Below are positions 1 through 8,364 of a stretch of 40,507 bases of DNA, piece after piece (position 1 is the first letter of the stretch; each line of letters opens with the position of its first letter). A model generated the notes under the pieces. It ran no database searches and was not told where the DNA came from. It saw nothing but the letters and a program-made list of their open reading frames with translations. A program made the translations under genes and the position numbers. This DNA comes from RGIG1995 sp045645205. Its GTDB lineage: Bacteria; Bacillota; Clostridia; Oscillospirales; CAG-272. The stretch covers positions 1 to 40,507 of the forward strand of contig JAZRIJ010000072.1 of NCBI GenBank assembly GCA_045645205.1, read 5' to 3'.

Positions 1-1595
1 TTGGCTTGACCCGCTAATGTGACGGTTGTGTTTCCGCTATGTACAGCTCCTGTTCTACTTGCGTCGGAACCGCCGTAAACACCTTGCTTAAATGTTCCAT
101 TCGTAATGGTCAAATTGGTAGTTGCTTCATGTGTTGAATTATCTCCCAATTGAGAACCGCCATATACGATACAATCAAAGGTTCCGCCATTGATTGTTAT
201 ATTAAATTCTGCATCTTTGCCTATGGCCAAACCGGTTCTGCCTTGGCGGTTTCTCAATCCCCCGTAAAATTTTGTAATATTACCGCCATTCACTGTAATA
301 TTTACAGTGAAGTTATTATAATCGCCATCGTTAGCAGAAGCAAATACACCGCCAACATCCCCGGCACCCTTATTAATTATTAAATTAAAAGTACTTTCCT
401 CTGTAAAATAGCCTGCACTTCCTGCTACAGCTCTGCTTACTGTGCCGTTTGTATCTATTGTTGTGGTTGCGCCATCAGAGCCTTTAACACCTGAGTTTTC
501 ATATCCGCCACCGTAAACAGTATTAGTTACACTTGCGTTATCAAGTACTGAAACTGTAGACGCTCCTTTAACCTCATTACCAGGAAAACCTCCGCCAACC
601 ACATATGTCGCAGATGCATCGCCACGAACAGTTATTTCGGGAGTTTCAATTATAACACCACTACCACTCAAGTTACCGGCAATTGCATTATATGTTCCTG
701 CATAAACTGTGCAGTGTCCGCCAATGTTTCCAAGAGCATTGGTATCGGTTGTAATTCCGCCATATGTAGCGCTCGCTCCATCTGTATTTTCATGACCAAA
801 TGTACCATGACAACCTTCGGGGAATAACAAACCACTAGAATACGCTGTGCCAGCACCGGTATATTTTATGCCATCAAACACAAATTGACCGTACATTTTT
901 ACTATCGCTCCACTACCGATAACAATTCCGGAGCCGTTTGCGCTTGTTACTGTAATTGTGTTTGTAGGAATTTCATCAATTTTTATTTCCGTAGCAGCCG
1001 AAAATGTCATGTCCTTTGCAAGAGTAACAGTTACAGCCTGGTTCGTTGCAGCAGCCAATGCATTCTGCAAAAACTCTACTGCGTTAGTTTCATCATCCCA
1101 AGTAAAATCATTATTTCCAGCATAAACATTGTTTGCAGTAACTTCAATCTTTGTTGAACCGAATGAGCTTACAGTTCCAAAATCTTCAGCTTCTACAGCA
1201 ATTTCAACAAGTTCACCTGCTGCCATTCCGTTATTTTGGAATGTTACTGTAAACAACTCTCCATCAGCAACATTGCTTTGAATTTCTGAGCCTGCCCAAG
1301 CAATTACTGCCTTTCCGACAGAAGCCTCGTATTCATATACGCCGAGATTGTCCGCAGTTATCGTCTCAACGGACATACTATTTTCCCATGTCAATGTGAT
1401 TTTACCACATTCGACATTCTTATTGTTGTTTTTATAATTGAAAACAACATCAAAAGTTTCGCCGATTCCGCCGACTGTATCAGCCACACCGTATATTTCG
1501 GTAGTAGCATCAGTCGCCATTGCGCCCAAAGTTGTAACCACAAGCATTGCTACAACAACAAGCGCTATCCAAAGAAATTTGGATGACTTTCTCAT
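1..1595 (-). CDS. Secreted cohesin-like / beta-helix repeat surface protein (C-terminus beyond the left edge)
   Basis: The reading frame is open from an ATG at 1595 to the left edge, about 531 codons, so the C-terminus is missing. A GGAGGT ribosome binding site lies 9-10 bases upstream (1604-1610). Residues 1-28 form a signal peptide: a basic MRKSSK start, a hydrophobic core, and a cleavage region near GAMA-TDA. Residues about 32-151 are beta-rich and resemble a cohesin-type domain (my recognition, not a search). From about residue 230 the chain is Gly/Thr/Asn-rich with recurring YGGG/VYGGS and INGGTF/TNGTF motifs spaced roughly 25-50 residues apart, typical of right-handed beta-helix surface proteins. 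It is probably exported and wall- or surface-associated. Whether it ends in a dockerin, an S-layer domain or a membrane anchor cannot be seen. The protein at 11033-12508 shares the NGGxF motif style. Confidence 0.85.
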   Translation of the reverse strand, partial: MRKSSKFLWIALVVVAMLVVTTLGAMATDATTEIYGVADTVGGIGETFDVVFNYKNNNKNVECGKITLTWENSMSVETITADNLGVYEYEASVGKAVIAWAGSEIQSNVADGELFTVTFQNNGMAAGELVEIAVEAEDFGTVSSFGSTKIEVTANNVYAGNNDFTWDDETNAVEFLQNALAAATNQAVTVTLAKDMTFSAATEIKIDEIPTNTITVTSANGSGIVIGSGAIVKMYGQFVFDGIKYTGAGTAYSSGLLFPEGCHGTFGHENTDGASATYGGITTDTNALGNIGGHCTVYAGTYNAIAGNLSGSGVIIETPEITVRGDASATYVVGGGFPGNEVKGASTVSVLDNASVTNTVYGGGYENSGVKGSDGATTTIDTNGTVSRAVAGSAGYFTEESTFNLIINKGAGDVGGVFASANDGDYNNFTVNITVNGGNITKFYGGLRNRQGRTGLAIGKDAEFNITINGGTFDCIVYGGSQLGDNSTHEATTNLTITNGTFKQGVYGGSDASRTGAVHSGNTTVTLAGQA

Positions 1596-1627
1596 AAAAA
1601 ATTTACCTCCAATAAATTATTTTTTGC

Positions 1628-1676
1628 CGTATTTTTATATATAAATTTTTCATCGGTTGTTACCGATAAAAATACG
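1628..1676 (-). other. Nested inverted repeat in the leader of the left-edge surface gene
   Basis: CCGTATTTTT (about 1628-1637) is repeated inverted as AAAAATACGG (about 1667-1676). Between them lies a second hairpin, ATCGGT-TGTT-ACCGAT. The element sits about 20-70 bases upstream of the ribosome binding site, so in the mRNA it would be a 5'UTR structure, or in DNA an operator. I do not recognise a riboswitch class. Confidence 0.4.
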
Positions 1677-1737
1677 GGGCAGAGTTTTATATAGATTTGC
1701 TTAAAGATTTTTTTGTTAGCGCACGGCGTTTGCTTTT

Positions 1738-1800
1738 CTCTCCTTCCGTCATTTCGCTAAAGCAAAATGCCATCTCCCTCGTTAGATGGAAATAAGACGA
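1738..1800. repeat. Probable degenerate copy of a dispersed intergenic repeat
   Basis: This GC-richer island in AT-rich spacer contains CTCCTTCCGTCATTTCGC, a small hairpin (1750-1757 with 1762-1769, loop TAAA), then GCCATCTCCCTCGTTAGATGG. The order 'CTTCCGTC, short hairpin, GCCA(C/T)CTCCCT' resembles a short dispersed repeat that I remember from gut Clostridia intergenic regions. No second copy is visible in this window. The rest of the gap 1596-1928 holds no gene I can support. Confidence 0.4.
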
Positions 1801-1928
1801 AGTTTGCACTATGTTCTTGTTTGCAAATAAGGACACTTTTTTGGTAAATTAAGACCTTGTCAACATTCACGTTTTATCCAAAAACCAGCTATTTAAGCTT
1901 GTTTTTTGCCACAAATTATATCAAATCA

Positions 1929-2657
1929 CTATTTTGTGCTATCAAGCAGTCTGTTTATTTCCCGGTAGGCGTATTCCGCAGAATCGGGTGAATATGTTAC
2001 CCCCAGCGAGAATACGGGTACTTTTCTAAGGAATTTATCAAGAATATCAAGCACAAGAATTGCCGATTCTTCTCTCTTTGGTCTTATTATCTGGTCAAAA
2101 ATGTAATTCAAGGCTTCGGAAGGCTCGATCCTTCTGATCTCGCCGACCTCCGAGCGGTGAATAAAGCAAACCGCTTTTATCGGAACTGTTATATCATTAT
2201 TAAGAGAGCTTTTTCCGGAGAATGGGGTGCCTGACGCATAGAACACGCCGTCTATCTCTCTTACCGCAGGTTTATCGTCATTGATGATAACCGCATTATC
2301 TTTGCCGAAGTGTTTACGCCAAAATCTTGTATGGGTCGATTTACCCGTTCCGCTGTCCGCAGAAAACAGATATGCATTTCCATCATACGCCACTGCCGAC
2401 GAGTGTAAGACAAAACCGTTTTCTTTCAAAAGCTTGTACGCAAAGCTTGCGCCAAACCATATGTATTCACAGTCAGACAATGCAAGATGCGGATTTTCTT
2501 TTTGCTTCTCAGCTATAAAATCGTCGGGAATATCTATTTTAATTACATTTTCCGGAACGTCGTCTCCCTCGTACAGATACTTTTCGGCATAGCTTCTCAA
2601 GTGCTCGTACCTCGGGCTCATATCCACGAACAAACCGGCAATGCGGTAAATCGCCAT
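1929..2657 (-). CDS. HPr-kinase-like P-loop protein (HprK/PEPCK-type kinase fold)
   Basis: This 242-aa cytosolic protein has a Walker A loop at residues 100-108 (ADSGTGKST), an acidic pair in INDDKP at 125-130, and GTPFSGK at 143-149. That arrangement is shared with the HPr kinase/PEPCK P-loop superfamily. It lacks the N-terminal half of true HprK and is shorter than the about 310 aa usual for HprK, so it is not the carbon-catabolite kinase itself. Proteins of this shape are often labelled 'HPr kinase' or 'PEPCK (ATP)' and can sit in peptide-modification loci. No PqqD-like or radical-SAM partner is seen here. The ATG at 2657 follows TAGGAG in a good position. A consensus promoter about 260 bases upstream (2918-2946) suggests a long leader. 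The substrate is unknown. Confidence 0.75.
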   Translation of the reverse strand: MAIYRIAGLFVDMSPRYEHLRSYAEKYLYEGDDVPENVIKIDIPDDFIAEKQKENPHLALSDCEYIWFGASFAYKLLKENGFVLHSSAVAYDGNAYLFSADSGTGKSTHTRFWRKHFGKDNAVIINDDKPAVREIDGVFYASGTPFSGKSSLNNDITVPIKAVCFIHRSEVGEIRRIEPSEALNYIFDQIIRPKREESAILVLDILDKFLRKVPVFSLGVTYSPDSAEYAYREINRLLDSTK

Positions 2658-2917
2658 AAAAAACTCCTAAATTTAAGTTGATCTCCGAGTGCCGCCGGAA
2701 GAAGTGCAGAATTTTTTCCGAAAAAACACCGTGCTTATTGGGGGTTAAATGCTCTGCACTCTACCCTGCGGTATCATTCTTAAGAAATATTTCTTCAAAA
2801 AATCTAAAAAAAGCGCCTTTTGTTAACAATTTCGTAAAAGAAGAGTGTTATAGTTTTTCTTGTAAGTTATCAAAACAATAGAAATGGGTATAAAACTCCC
2901 CTCGGAGATACATCACA

Positions 2918-2946
2918 ATTATATACCTTTTTTAATAATTTGTCAA
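2918..2946 (-). promoter_or_regulatory. SigA promoter TTGACA-17-TATAAT reading toward the HPr-kinase-like gene
   Basis: On the minus strand TTGACA (2946-2941) and TATAAT (2923-2918) are separated by exactly 17 bases. The predicted start near 2911 gives a leader of about 250 nt before the ATG at 2657. No convincing ORF or known riboswitch is visible in that leader. Confidence 0.75.
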
Positions 2947-3065
2947 TGATTTTTTACCAATTTGTCATAATACACAAACATCTTTTTTATATGTTAAAAA
3001 AAGCAGTAATCCACCTTATTTTCCGGGCACAAATATTAATCGGGTTACCTAAGGAAGGAGCTAAA

Positions 3066-5081
3066 ATGAATTCCAAAAACACCAACTTTTTTAAATACAT
3101 ATACTCAAAGGCAGATATTTTCTTTCAGAGGCACTCCATAATCAGCTTTTCAATCGCTGCTTTTATTACCTTAATAATATCGGAAACCCTTTGCCGACAC
3201 TCAATAGCAGAGGCTTTTAACTTTGTTGCAGATGCTCCTTATGCGTTCTTTTTTAACTATTTAATAATACTTACCACATTTGCCACAGCGCACTTTTTCC
3301 CGAAGAAATCATTCGCTTTGACCGTAGTTACGGCGATATGGCTTATTCTTTCGCTTGTAAACTGCATCATTTTACTTTTCAGAGTTACCCCGTTTTCGGC
3401 AATCGACTTTTCGATCGCCATAAACATGCTGGGCATTATTGATATTTATCTGAACATCTTTCAGCTTGCTCTGATAGTTGTAGGCAGTGCAGCTTTTATA
3501 ACCCTTTTAGTTATAATATGGAAGAAATGCCCGACTGTAAAGGATAACATTATACACAGCGGAATATACTTGCTTATTGTTGCCGCAGTATTGACTTCAA
3601 GCGGTATTATAGGCAGAAACACAGGACTTCTTGAAAGAAAATTTCCCAGTCTCGCTCAAGCATACAAGGATTACGGCTTTGCGTACTGCTTTTCGCTGAG
3701 CATTTTCGATGTCGGCATAAGCGAACCGCCCGAATATACCGACGACACGGTAGACAGCATCCTCGAAGAAATAAACAACGACGTGGACAAGGCTCCCGAA
3801 AACAGCCCAAACATTATCATTGTACAGCTTGAGTCGTTTTTTGATATAAACAGGGTTTCAAACCTTGTTACGGACACCGACCCTGTACCGAATTTTACAT
3901 ATTTAAAACAAAACTGCCCTCACGGACTTATTACAGTCCCCTCTATCGGCGGCGGTACGGCAAACACCGAATTTGAAATAATTACGGGAATGAACCTCGA
4001 CCACTTCGGTCCGGGCGAATACCCCTACAAAACCATTCTGCAGTCAAAAACCTGCGAAACCCCTGCCTTTACCTTAAAAAATTACGGTTATTCGTCTCAC
4101 GCGATACACAACCATACCGCTACTTTTTATAGCAGAAACACTGTTTATGCCTCCCTTGGTTTTGACACATTTATCCCCGTCGAGCTTATGCACAATGTCG
4201 AAAGAAACTCTCTCGGCTGGGCGAAGGATGCCATACTCACCGAGCAGATCATGGACTGTATCAATTCAACGGATGGAAGAGATTTTGTTTTCACCGTCAG
4301 CGTTCAGCCTCACGGTAAGTATCCCGACGAAGAATTGGAAAACAATGACAAGATAAAGGTCGATCTGCAAAATGTTTCCGATGCCGAAAAAGAGGCGCAG
4401 TACAAGTATTACGTATCACAGCTAAACGAGACCGACGAATTTGTGGGCGAGCTTATAAAACAGCTGTCCGAGCTTGACGAGCCTGTTGCCGTTTTGTTCT
4501 ACGGCGACCACTTCCCTACCATCTATCTTGAAGAAGACAAGCTGACGGAAGGCTCGAAATATCAGACAGACTGGGCTATTTGGGCAAATTACGATATTGA
4601 ATGTGAAAACAAAAACATAAACAGCTATCAGCTTCTCTCCCACTTTTTCGAGGCACTTGGCAGTAACCTCGGTACAACCACAAAGCTGCATCAGCAAATG
4701 GACAGCATAGAGAACTATCAGGAAAAGCTTGAAATGCTCGAATACGATATGCTCTACGGCGACATGATAACATATAACGGTGTCAGTCCATATATCAGCA
4801 CCAACATCAATATCGGCGTATATGACATATACGTTACCGAAATTGAGTATATTGAAAACACACTCTACGTCTACGGAAACAGATTCAACGAATATACGAA
4901 GGTCAAGCTTAACGGCAGAGCAAAAGAAACATTTTTTATTGACGAAAATTGTATTTTAGTCGAGAATATTACCCTCGAAAATTTTGAAACCCTCGAAGTT
5001 GCGCAAATCTCCCATGACAGAGTGGAGCTTCAAACAAGCGCCGAATACATCATCTCAACATTCTTGGATGAAGTAACATAA
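3066..5081 (+). CDS. LTA synthase-like membrane sulfatase (alkaline phosphatase superfamily)
   Basis: This is a polytopic membrane enzyme. Four to five membrane segments lie in residues about 25-185, followed by an extracellular sulfatase domain (about 245-560). Catalytic-type features are visible: Glu256 in QLESFFD, a presumed nucleophile Thr298 in GGGTANTEFE, and metal ligands Asp481-His482 in FYGDH. In the LtaS family these residues transfer phosphoglycerol from phosphatidylglycerol to a growing chain, so a role in lipoteichoic acid or another glycerophosphate polymer is likely. The C-terminal about 80 residues (VYGNRFNEYTKVKLNG and flanks) look like an added beta-sandwich of IPT/TIG type, which is unusual for LtaS. 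I chose the ATG at 3066 because AAGGAAGGAG ends 5 bases before it; the frame extends 42 codons further upstream without a good site. An intrinsic terminator follows. Confidence 0.88.
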   Translation: MNSKNTNFFKYIYSKADIFFQRHSIISFSIAAFITLIISETLCRHSIAEAFNFVADAPYAFFFNYLIILTTFATAHFFPKKSFALTVVTAIWLILSLVNCIILLFRVTPFSAIDFSIAINMLGIIDIYLNIFQLALIVVGSAAFITLLVIIWKKCPTVKDNIIHSGIYLLIVAAVLTSSGIIGRNTGLLERKFPSLAQAYKDYGFAYCFSLSIFDVGISEPPEYTDDTVDSILEEINNDVDKAPENSPNIIIVQLESFFDINRVSNLVTDTDPVPNFTYLKQNCPHGLITVPSIGGGTANTEFEIITGMNLDHFGPGEYPYKTILQSKTCETPAFTLKNYGYSSHAIHNHTATFYSRNTVYASLGFDTFIPVELMHNVERNSLGWAKDAILTEQIMDCINSTDGRDFVFTVSVQPHGKYPDEELENNDKIKVDLQNVSDAEKEAQYKYYVSQLNETDEFVGELIKQLSELDEPVAVLFYGDHFPTIYLEEDKLTEGSKYQTDWAIWANYDIECENKNINSYQLLSHFFEALGSNLGTTTKLHQQMDSIENYQEKLEMLEYDMLYGDMITYNGVSPYISTNINIGVYDIYVTEIEYIENTLYVYGNRFNEYTKVKLNGRAKETFFIDENCILVENITLENFETLEVAQISHDRVELQTSAEYIISTFLDEVT

Positions 5082-5085
5082 ATTC

Positions 5086-5115
5086 AGCTCCGCACAATTG
5101 CGCGGAGCTTTTTTT
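5086..5115 (+). terminator. Intrinsic terminator of the LTA synthase-like gene
   Basis: AGCTCCGC (5086-5093) pairs perfectly with GCGGAGCT (5102-5109), followed by a run of seven T. It lies 5 bases after the stop codon and separates two convergent genes. Confidence 0.88.
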
Positions 5116-5138
5116 ACAGCTATAAATTTGTATAATCG

Positions 5139-6044
5139 TTACGGCTTGCAACTGCCGCAGGGAGTGTAGCCGTCAAGTATAAGCTCATCACGGCTGCCGT
5201 TAAATTCTTTCTTGTTGTTTTCCTTTATACCGGCGACTGACGAACAGGTGGGGATATGGAACTTTTTGGAGCTTGTATTAAGCACATACAGTGCCGTACT
5301 TTCGGGGGCAGATGTTGCTTTGCCGACATATCTGCTCTCTCCTGTCATATAGTCTATTTCTATTTCGGGTTGGCTGTTGTAGCAGAAAACATTGTAGCAT
5401 ATACCCTCGCCGTTATCTTCGACAGAATATCCTTCCATAAGTACACCGCGCGCAACAAGCTCATAGTCCAGGAATATCGGTGTTACCTTGTATAAGACGT
5501 GATTTCCCGTCTCTTTTACATAGTCGGCAACCATATCCTCAAAGGGTAGCATTCCCTGCACATTCATATATCTTGTGCCGGTTATAAGATTATTTTCGTT
5601 TGCATTTTCGCCCGTAAGCTGATAGCCTATAAGGTGGCATCTGTTATAGAGGTATTTACCGTCAACGCTGTCATATTTTACGGTCTGCCATCCCGAAGGC
5701 TTGACAGAGCCTATAGAGCCTCTTTCCTCGGTGGGCATAAGGTCTCTGCCGATATTTGCGCAGACAACAGTACATCTTCCGAGGTTATCAAGCTTTCCGT
5801 AGCTTTCGTATGAATTAGTGGTATATTGGCTTTCTGTAAAATACGGAACATTGTTATTTACAACCACATACGGCGTATGACCGTCAAATTCCGGAATCTC
5901 CGAGTAAAGAAAATACCCGTTGTTGCCCACCGACAACGGCGGTTCTGTTTCTTCGGGCTCGGTGTACGGCGGTGTTATGTAAGTACACCCGAACAGCATA
6001 TTTAAAACTAAGGCAAGACACAAAACAACGGTTATTTTTTTCAT
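5139..6044 (-). CDS. Lipoprotein DNA/RNA non-specific endonuclease (EndA/streptococcal DNase type) with C-terminal Cys/His module
   Basis: This is a secreted, lipid-anchored nuclease. Residues 1-20 are a lipoprotein signal with lipobox LFGC (Cys20). The core (about 55-225) matches the beta-beta-alpha metal nuclease of the EndA/Spd type: NRCHLIGYQL at 134-143 supplies the catalytic His137, and NLITGTRYMN follows at 152-161. The tail (252-301) carries YVLNTSSKKFHIPTCS, then PCGSCK, giving His263, Cys267, Cys296 and Cys299. This resembles an Ada-like zinc module often appended to secreted clostridial nucleases and MBL hydrolases. The ATG at 6044 overlaps the upstream gene's TGA as ATGA and has GAGGTG 8 bases upstream; a GTG three codons earlier sits too close to that site. 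Likely roles are nutrient DNA scavenging or degradation of extracellular DNA. Confidence 0.85.
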   Translation of the reverse strand: MKKITVVLCLALVLNMLFGCTYITPPYTEPEETEPPLSVGNNGYFLYSEIPEFDGHTPYVVVNNNVPYFTESQYTTNSYESYGKLDNLGRCTVVCANIGRDLMPTEERGSIGSVKPSGWQTVKYDSVDGKYLYNRCHLIGYQLTGENANENNLITGTRYMNVQGMLPFEDMVADYVKETGNHVLYKVTPIFLDYELVARGVLMEGYSVEDNGEGICYNVFCYNSQPEIEIDYMTGESRYVGKATSAPESTALYVLNTSSKKFHIPTCSSVAGIKENNKKEFNGSRDELILDGYTPCGSCKP

Positions 6045-6439
6045 TTTGACCACACCTCGCAGGTTATTTTATCGTGGGAGCTTCCCTCGAAATCAAAGGT
6101 CTGCTCAAGCGTTCTGCCATCAAGTGAAATATCCAATTTCTTGTCCGATGGATATATCTTGTTCCACTTGAACAACACAAGGTTTTCTATCTTTTCATCA
6201 TATTCCGATAAAGATATATCTTCTGCAAAGCAAAAATCGCCTGCCTCTGCTTTTTCCATAAAGCTTTCACAAACCAAAACATCAAAGTCTGCAAAAAGCT
6301 TGCTTGAATATGCGTTCATAAGCAGTCTTCCGCCGATTGACATTTCAACTATCCTTGCAACAACAGCCGAATCCCTGCTCTGCCGTCGGTTGTTAAACAT
6401 CATTCCATTGTTATCATCTATGCATATAAACACTGTCAA
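6041..6439 (-). CDS. Conserved protein of unknown function coupled to the nuclease gene
   Basis: This 132-aa soluble protein begins FICIDDNNGMMFNNRRQSRD and has later conserved-looking blocks LLMNAYS, FCFAED, LVLFKWNKIYPSD and FEGSSHDKIT. I recall similar clostridial proteins next to secreted hydrolases, some mislabelled 'ribonuclease Z', but I cannot assign a reaction. The start is a TTG at 6439 with GAGGTG 7 bases before it; no in-frame ATG has a better site. Its TGA overlaps the ATG of the lipoprotein nuclease, so the two are translationally coupled and probably act in one process. It lacks a signal peptide, unlike its partner. Confidence 0.75.
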   Translation of the reverse strand: MTVFICIDDNNGMMFNNRRQSRDSAVVARIVEMSIGGRLLMNAYSSKLFADFDVLVCESFMEKAEAGDFCFAEDISLSEYDEKIENLVLFKWNKIYPSDKKLDISLDGRTLEQTFDFEGSSHDKITCEVWSK

Positions 6440-6468
6440 TACATTTCACCTCAATATTATTATATCAA

Positions 6469-6495
6469 AAAAAGCTTGCATACGCAAGCTTTTTT
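6469..6495. terminator. Bidirectional intrinsic terminator
   Basis: AAAAAGCTTGC (6469-6479) and GCAAGCTTTTT (6484-6494) pair perfectly around an ATAC loop. A-rich and T-rich flanks allow termination on either strand. It ends pckG transcription and insulates the nuclease operon. Confidence 0.85.
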
Positions 6496-6525
6496 ATATA
6501 GCATCAATCAGTTATTTACACAACC

Positions 6526-8304
6526 TTATGCAAGATTAGCTTCGAGAGTTGCAAGCTCTGCTTTAAGTTCAGCAGGAACTGTGTCACCGATCTTCGCATA
6601 GAATTCTTTAATTCCGCCGATTTCTTCTCTCCAAACAGCTTTATCAACTGTAAGAAGCTCTTTAACAACATTAATATCAATATCAAGACCTTCAATGTTG
6701 ATATCCTCAGCCTTCGGAACATAACCGATAGCTGTTTCAACAGCCTCTACCTTGCCTTCGCAACGCGCGAGAATCCAAAGAAGAACACGCATATTGTCGC
6801 CAAATCCGGGCCAAATGAAGTTGCCTTCATCATCTGTACGGAACCAGTTAACATTGAAAATAAGGGGCTTGTTTGTAATTTTTGTGCCCATTTCGATCCA
6901 ATGCTTGAAGTAGTCACCCATATTGTAGCCTGCAAAAGGAAGCATTGCCATAGGGTCGCGGCGAACTACGCCGACGGCGCCTGCTGCAGCTGCTGTTGTT
7001 TCGGAAGCCATGATGGAGCCAACGAATACGCCGTTGTTCCAGTTGCGAGACTGGTATACCAAGGGAGCAGTCTTTGCGCGTCTGCCACCGAATACGATAG
7101 CAGAGATCGGAACGCCGGTAGGATTGTTAAACTCAGAAGAAATGCAAGGGCAGTTGATTGCCATAGAAGTAAATCTTGAGTTGGGATGAGCGCCGCAGGT
7201 GGACTTATCCTTCTTGTCAAATTTTGTATAATCCCACTTGTTGCCTTTCCAGTCCATAGCATTTGCAGGAGGATTCTTGTCGAGCCCTTCCCACCAAACT
7301 GTATTGTCATCGAGGTTGTGAACAACATTTGTAAAGATAGTATCACGCATTGTTGTCTTAAGAGCGTTGGGGTTAGACTTGTCGTTTGTACCGGGAGCAA
7401 CACCAAAGAAACCGTTTTCAGGGTTAACTGCCCAAAGTCTGCCGTCAGCACCGACACGGAGCCATGCAATATCGTCGCCTACGCACCATACTTTGTAGCC
7501 TTGTTTTCCGTATATTTCGGGGGGAATAAGCATAGCAAGGTTTGTCTTACCGCAAGCAGAGGGGAATGCAGCAGAGATATATTTAATCTCGCCGTTGGGA
7601 TATTCAATACCGAGGATAAGCATATGTTCAGCCATCCAGCCTTCTTTTCTGCCGAGGTAGGATGCAATACGAAGAGCAAAGCACTTCTTACCGAGAAGAA
7701 CGTTGCCGCCGTAACCGGAGTTAATAGACCAGATAGTGTTGTCCTGAGGGAAGTGAACGATGTATCTGTTTTCTTCATCGAGATCAGCTCTTGCGTGAAG
7801 GCCCTTGATAAATCCTGCATCGTCATCGGGAAGCGCTTCAAGTACCGTCTTTCCTACTCTTGTCATGATAAGCATATTGAGTACAACGTAGATAGAGTCT
7901 GTAAGCTCAATACCGATCTTAGCAAAGTCAGAGCCTACAATACCCATTGAATAAGGAATAACATACATTGTTCTACCCTTGTAGGAGCCCTTGTAAAGCT
8001 TTCTGAGCTTTTCATACATTTCAGCGGGAGCCATCCAGTTGTTGAGAGGTCCTGCTTCTTCTTTTGTCTCTGTGCAGATAAATGTTCTGTTTTCAACACG
8101 AGCAACGTCGTTTACAGCTGTGCGGTGGAGATAGCAGCCGGGGAGCTTATCCTGATTAAGCTTAATCATTTCGGAAGTAGCGCATGCTTCTTCGCGAAGT
8201 GCCTCTCTCTGCTCGTCAGATCCGTCAATCCAGACGATCTTGTCGGGGCAAGTAAGCTCAGCCATCTCTTTGATCCATTCATTTACATACTTGTTGGTTG
8301 TCAT
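6526..8304 (-). CDS. pckG: Phosphoenolpyruvate carboxykinase (GTP)
   Basis: This 592-aa enzyme interconverts oxaloacetate plus GTP and PEP plus CO2 plus GDP in the cytosol. It has the full length of the GTP-type family. The kinase-1a loop PSACGKTN (248-255, with the reactive Cys251), the metal/phosphate motif VGDDIAW (275-281), and the conserved blocks FPQDNTIWSINSGYGGN and YNMGDYF are all intact. In anaerobes it often runs in the carboxylating direction toward fumarate/succinate, or anaplerotically. The ATG at 8304 is preceded by CTGGAGGC. The stop of rsmA is 60 bases upstream, so co-transcription with rsmA is possible, and a bidirectional terminator follows. Identification is secure. Confidence 0.97.
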   Translation of the reverse strand: MTTNKYVNEWIKEMAELTCPDKIVWIDGSDEQREALREEACATSEMIKLNQDKLPGCYLHRTAVNDVARVENRTFICTETKEEAGPLNNWMAPAEMYEKLRKLYKGSYKGRTMYVIPYSMGIVGSDFAKIGIELTDSIYVVLNMLIMTRVGKTVLEALPDDDAGFIKGLHARADLDEENRYIVHFPQDNTIWSINSGYGGNVLLGKKCFALRIASYLGRKEGWMAEHMLILGIEYPNGEIKYISAAFPSACGKTNLAMLIPPEIYGKQGYKVWCVGDDIAWLRVGADGRLWAVNPENGFFGVAPGTNDKSNPNALKTTMRDTIFTNVVHNLDDNTVWWEGLDKNPPANAMDWKGNKWDYTKFDKKDKSTCGAHPNSRFTSMAINCPCISSEFNNPTGVPISAIVFGGRRAKTAPLVYQSRNWNNGVFVGSIMASETTAAAAGAVGVVRRDPMAMLPFAGYNMGDYFKHWIEMGTKITNKPLIFNVNWFRTDDEGNFIWPGFGDNMRVLLWILARCEGKVEAVETAIGYVPKAEDINIEGLDIDINVVKELLTVDKAVWREEIGGIKEFYAKIGDTVPAELKAELATLEANLA

Positions 8305-8364
8305 TTGGTTTTGCCTCCAGTTAAATATAATTATTTTTTTTGCTTTTTTATAATAAAACGAAGT

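Noticed and set aside
2940..3065. Longer N-terminus of the LTA synthase-like protein
   Set aside because: The 42 extra codons have no ribosome binding site at their start, whereas AAGGAAGGAG stands directly before the ATG at 3066.
7186..7950. Open frame of 254 codons antisense to pckG
   Set aside because: It is a shadow of the highly conserved pckG frame; no ribosome binding site, and the translation is Cys/Val-rich without domain logic.
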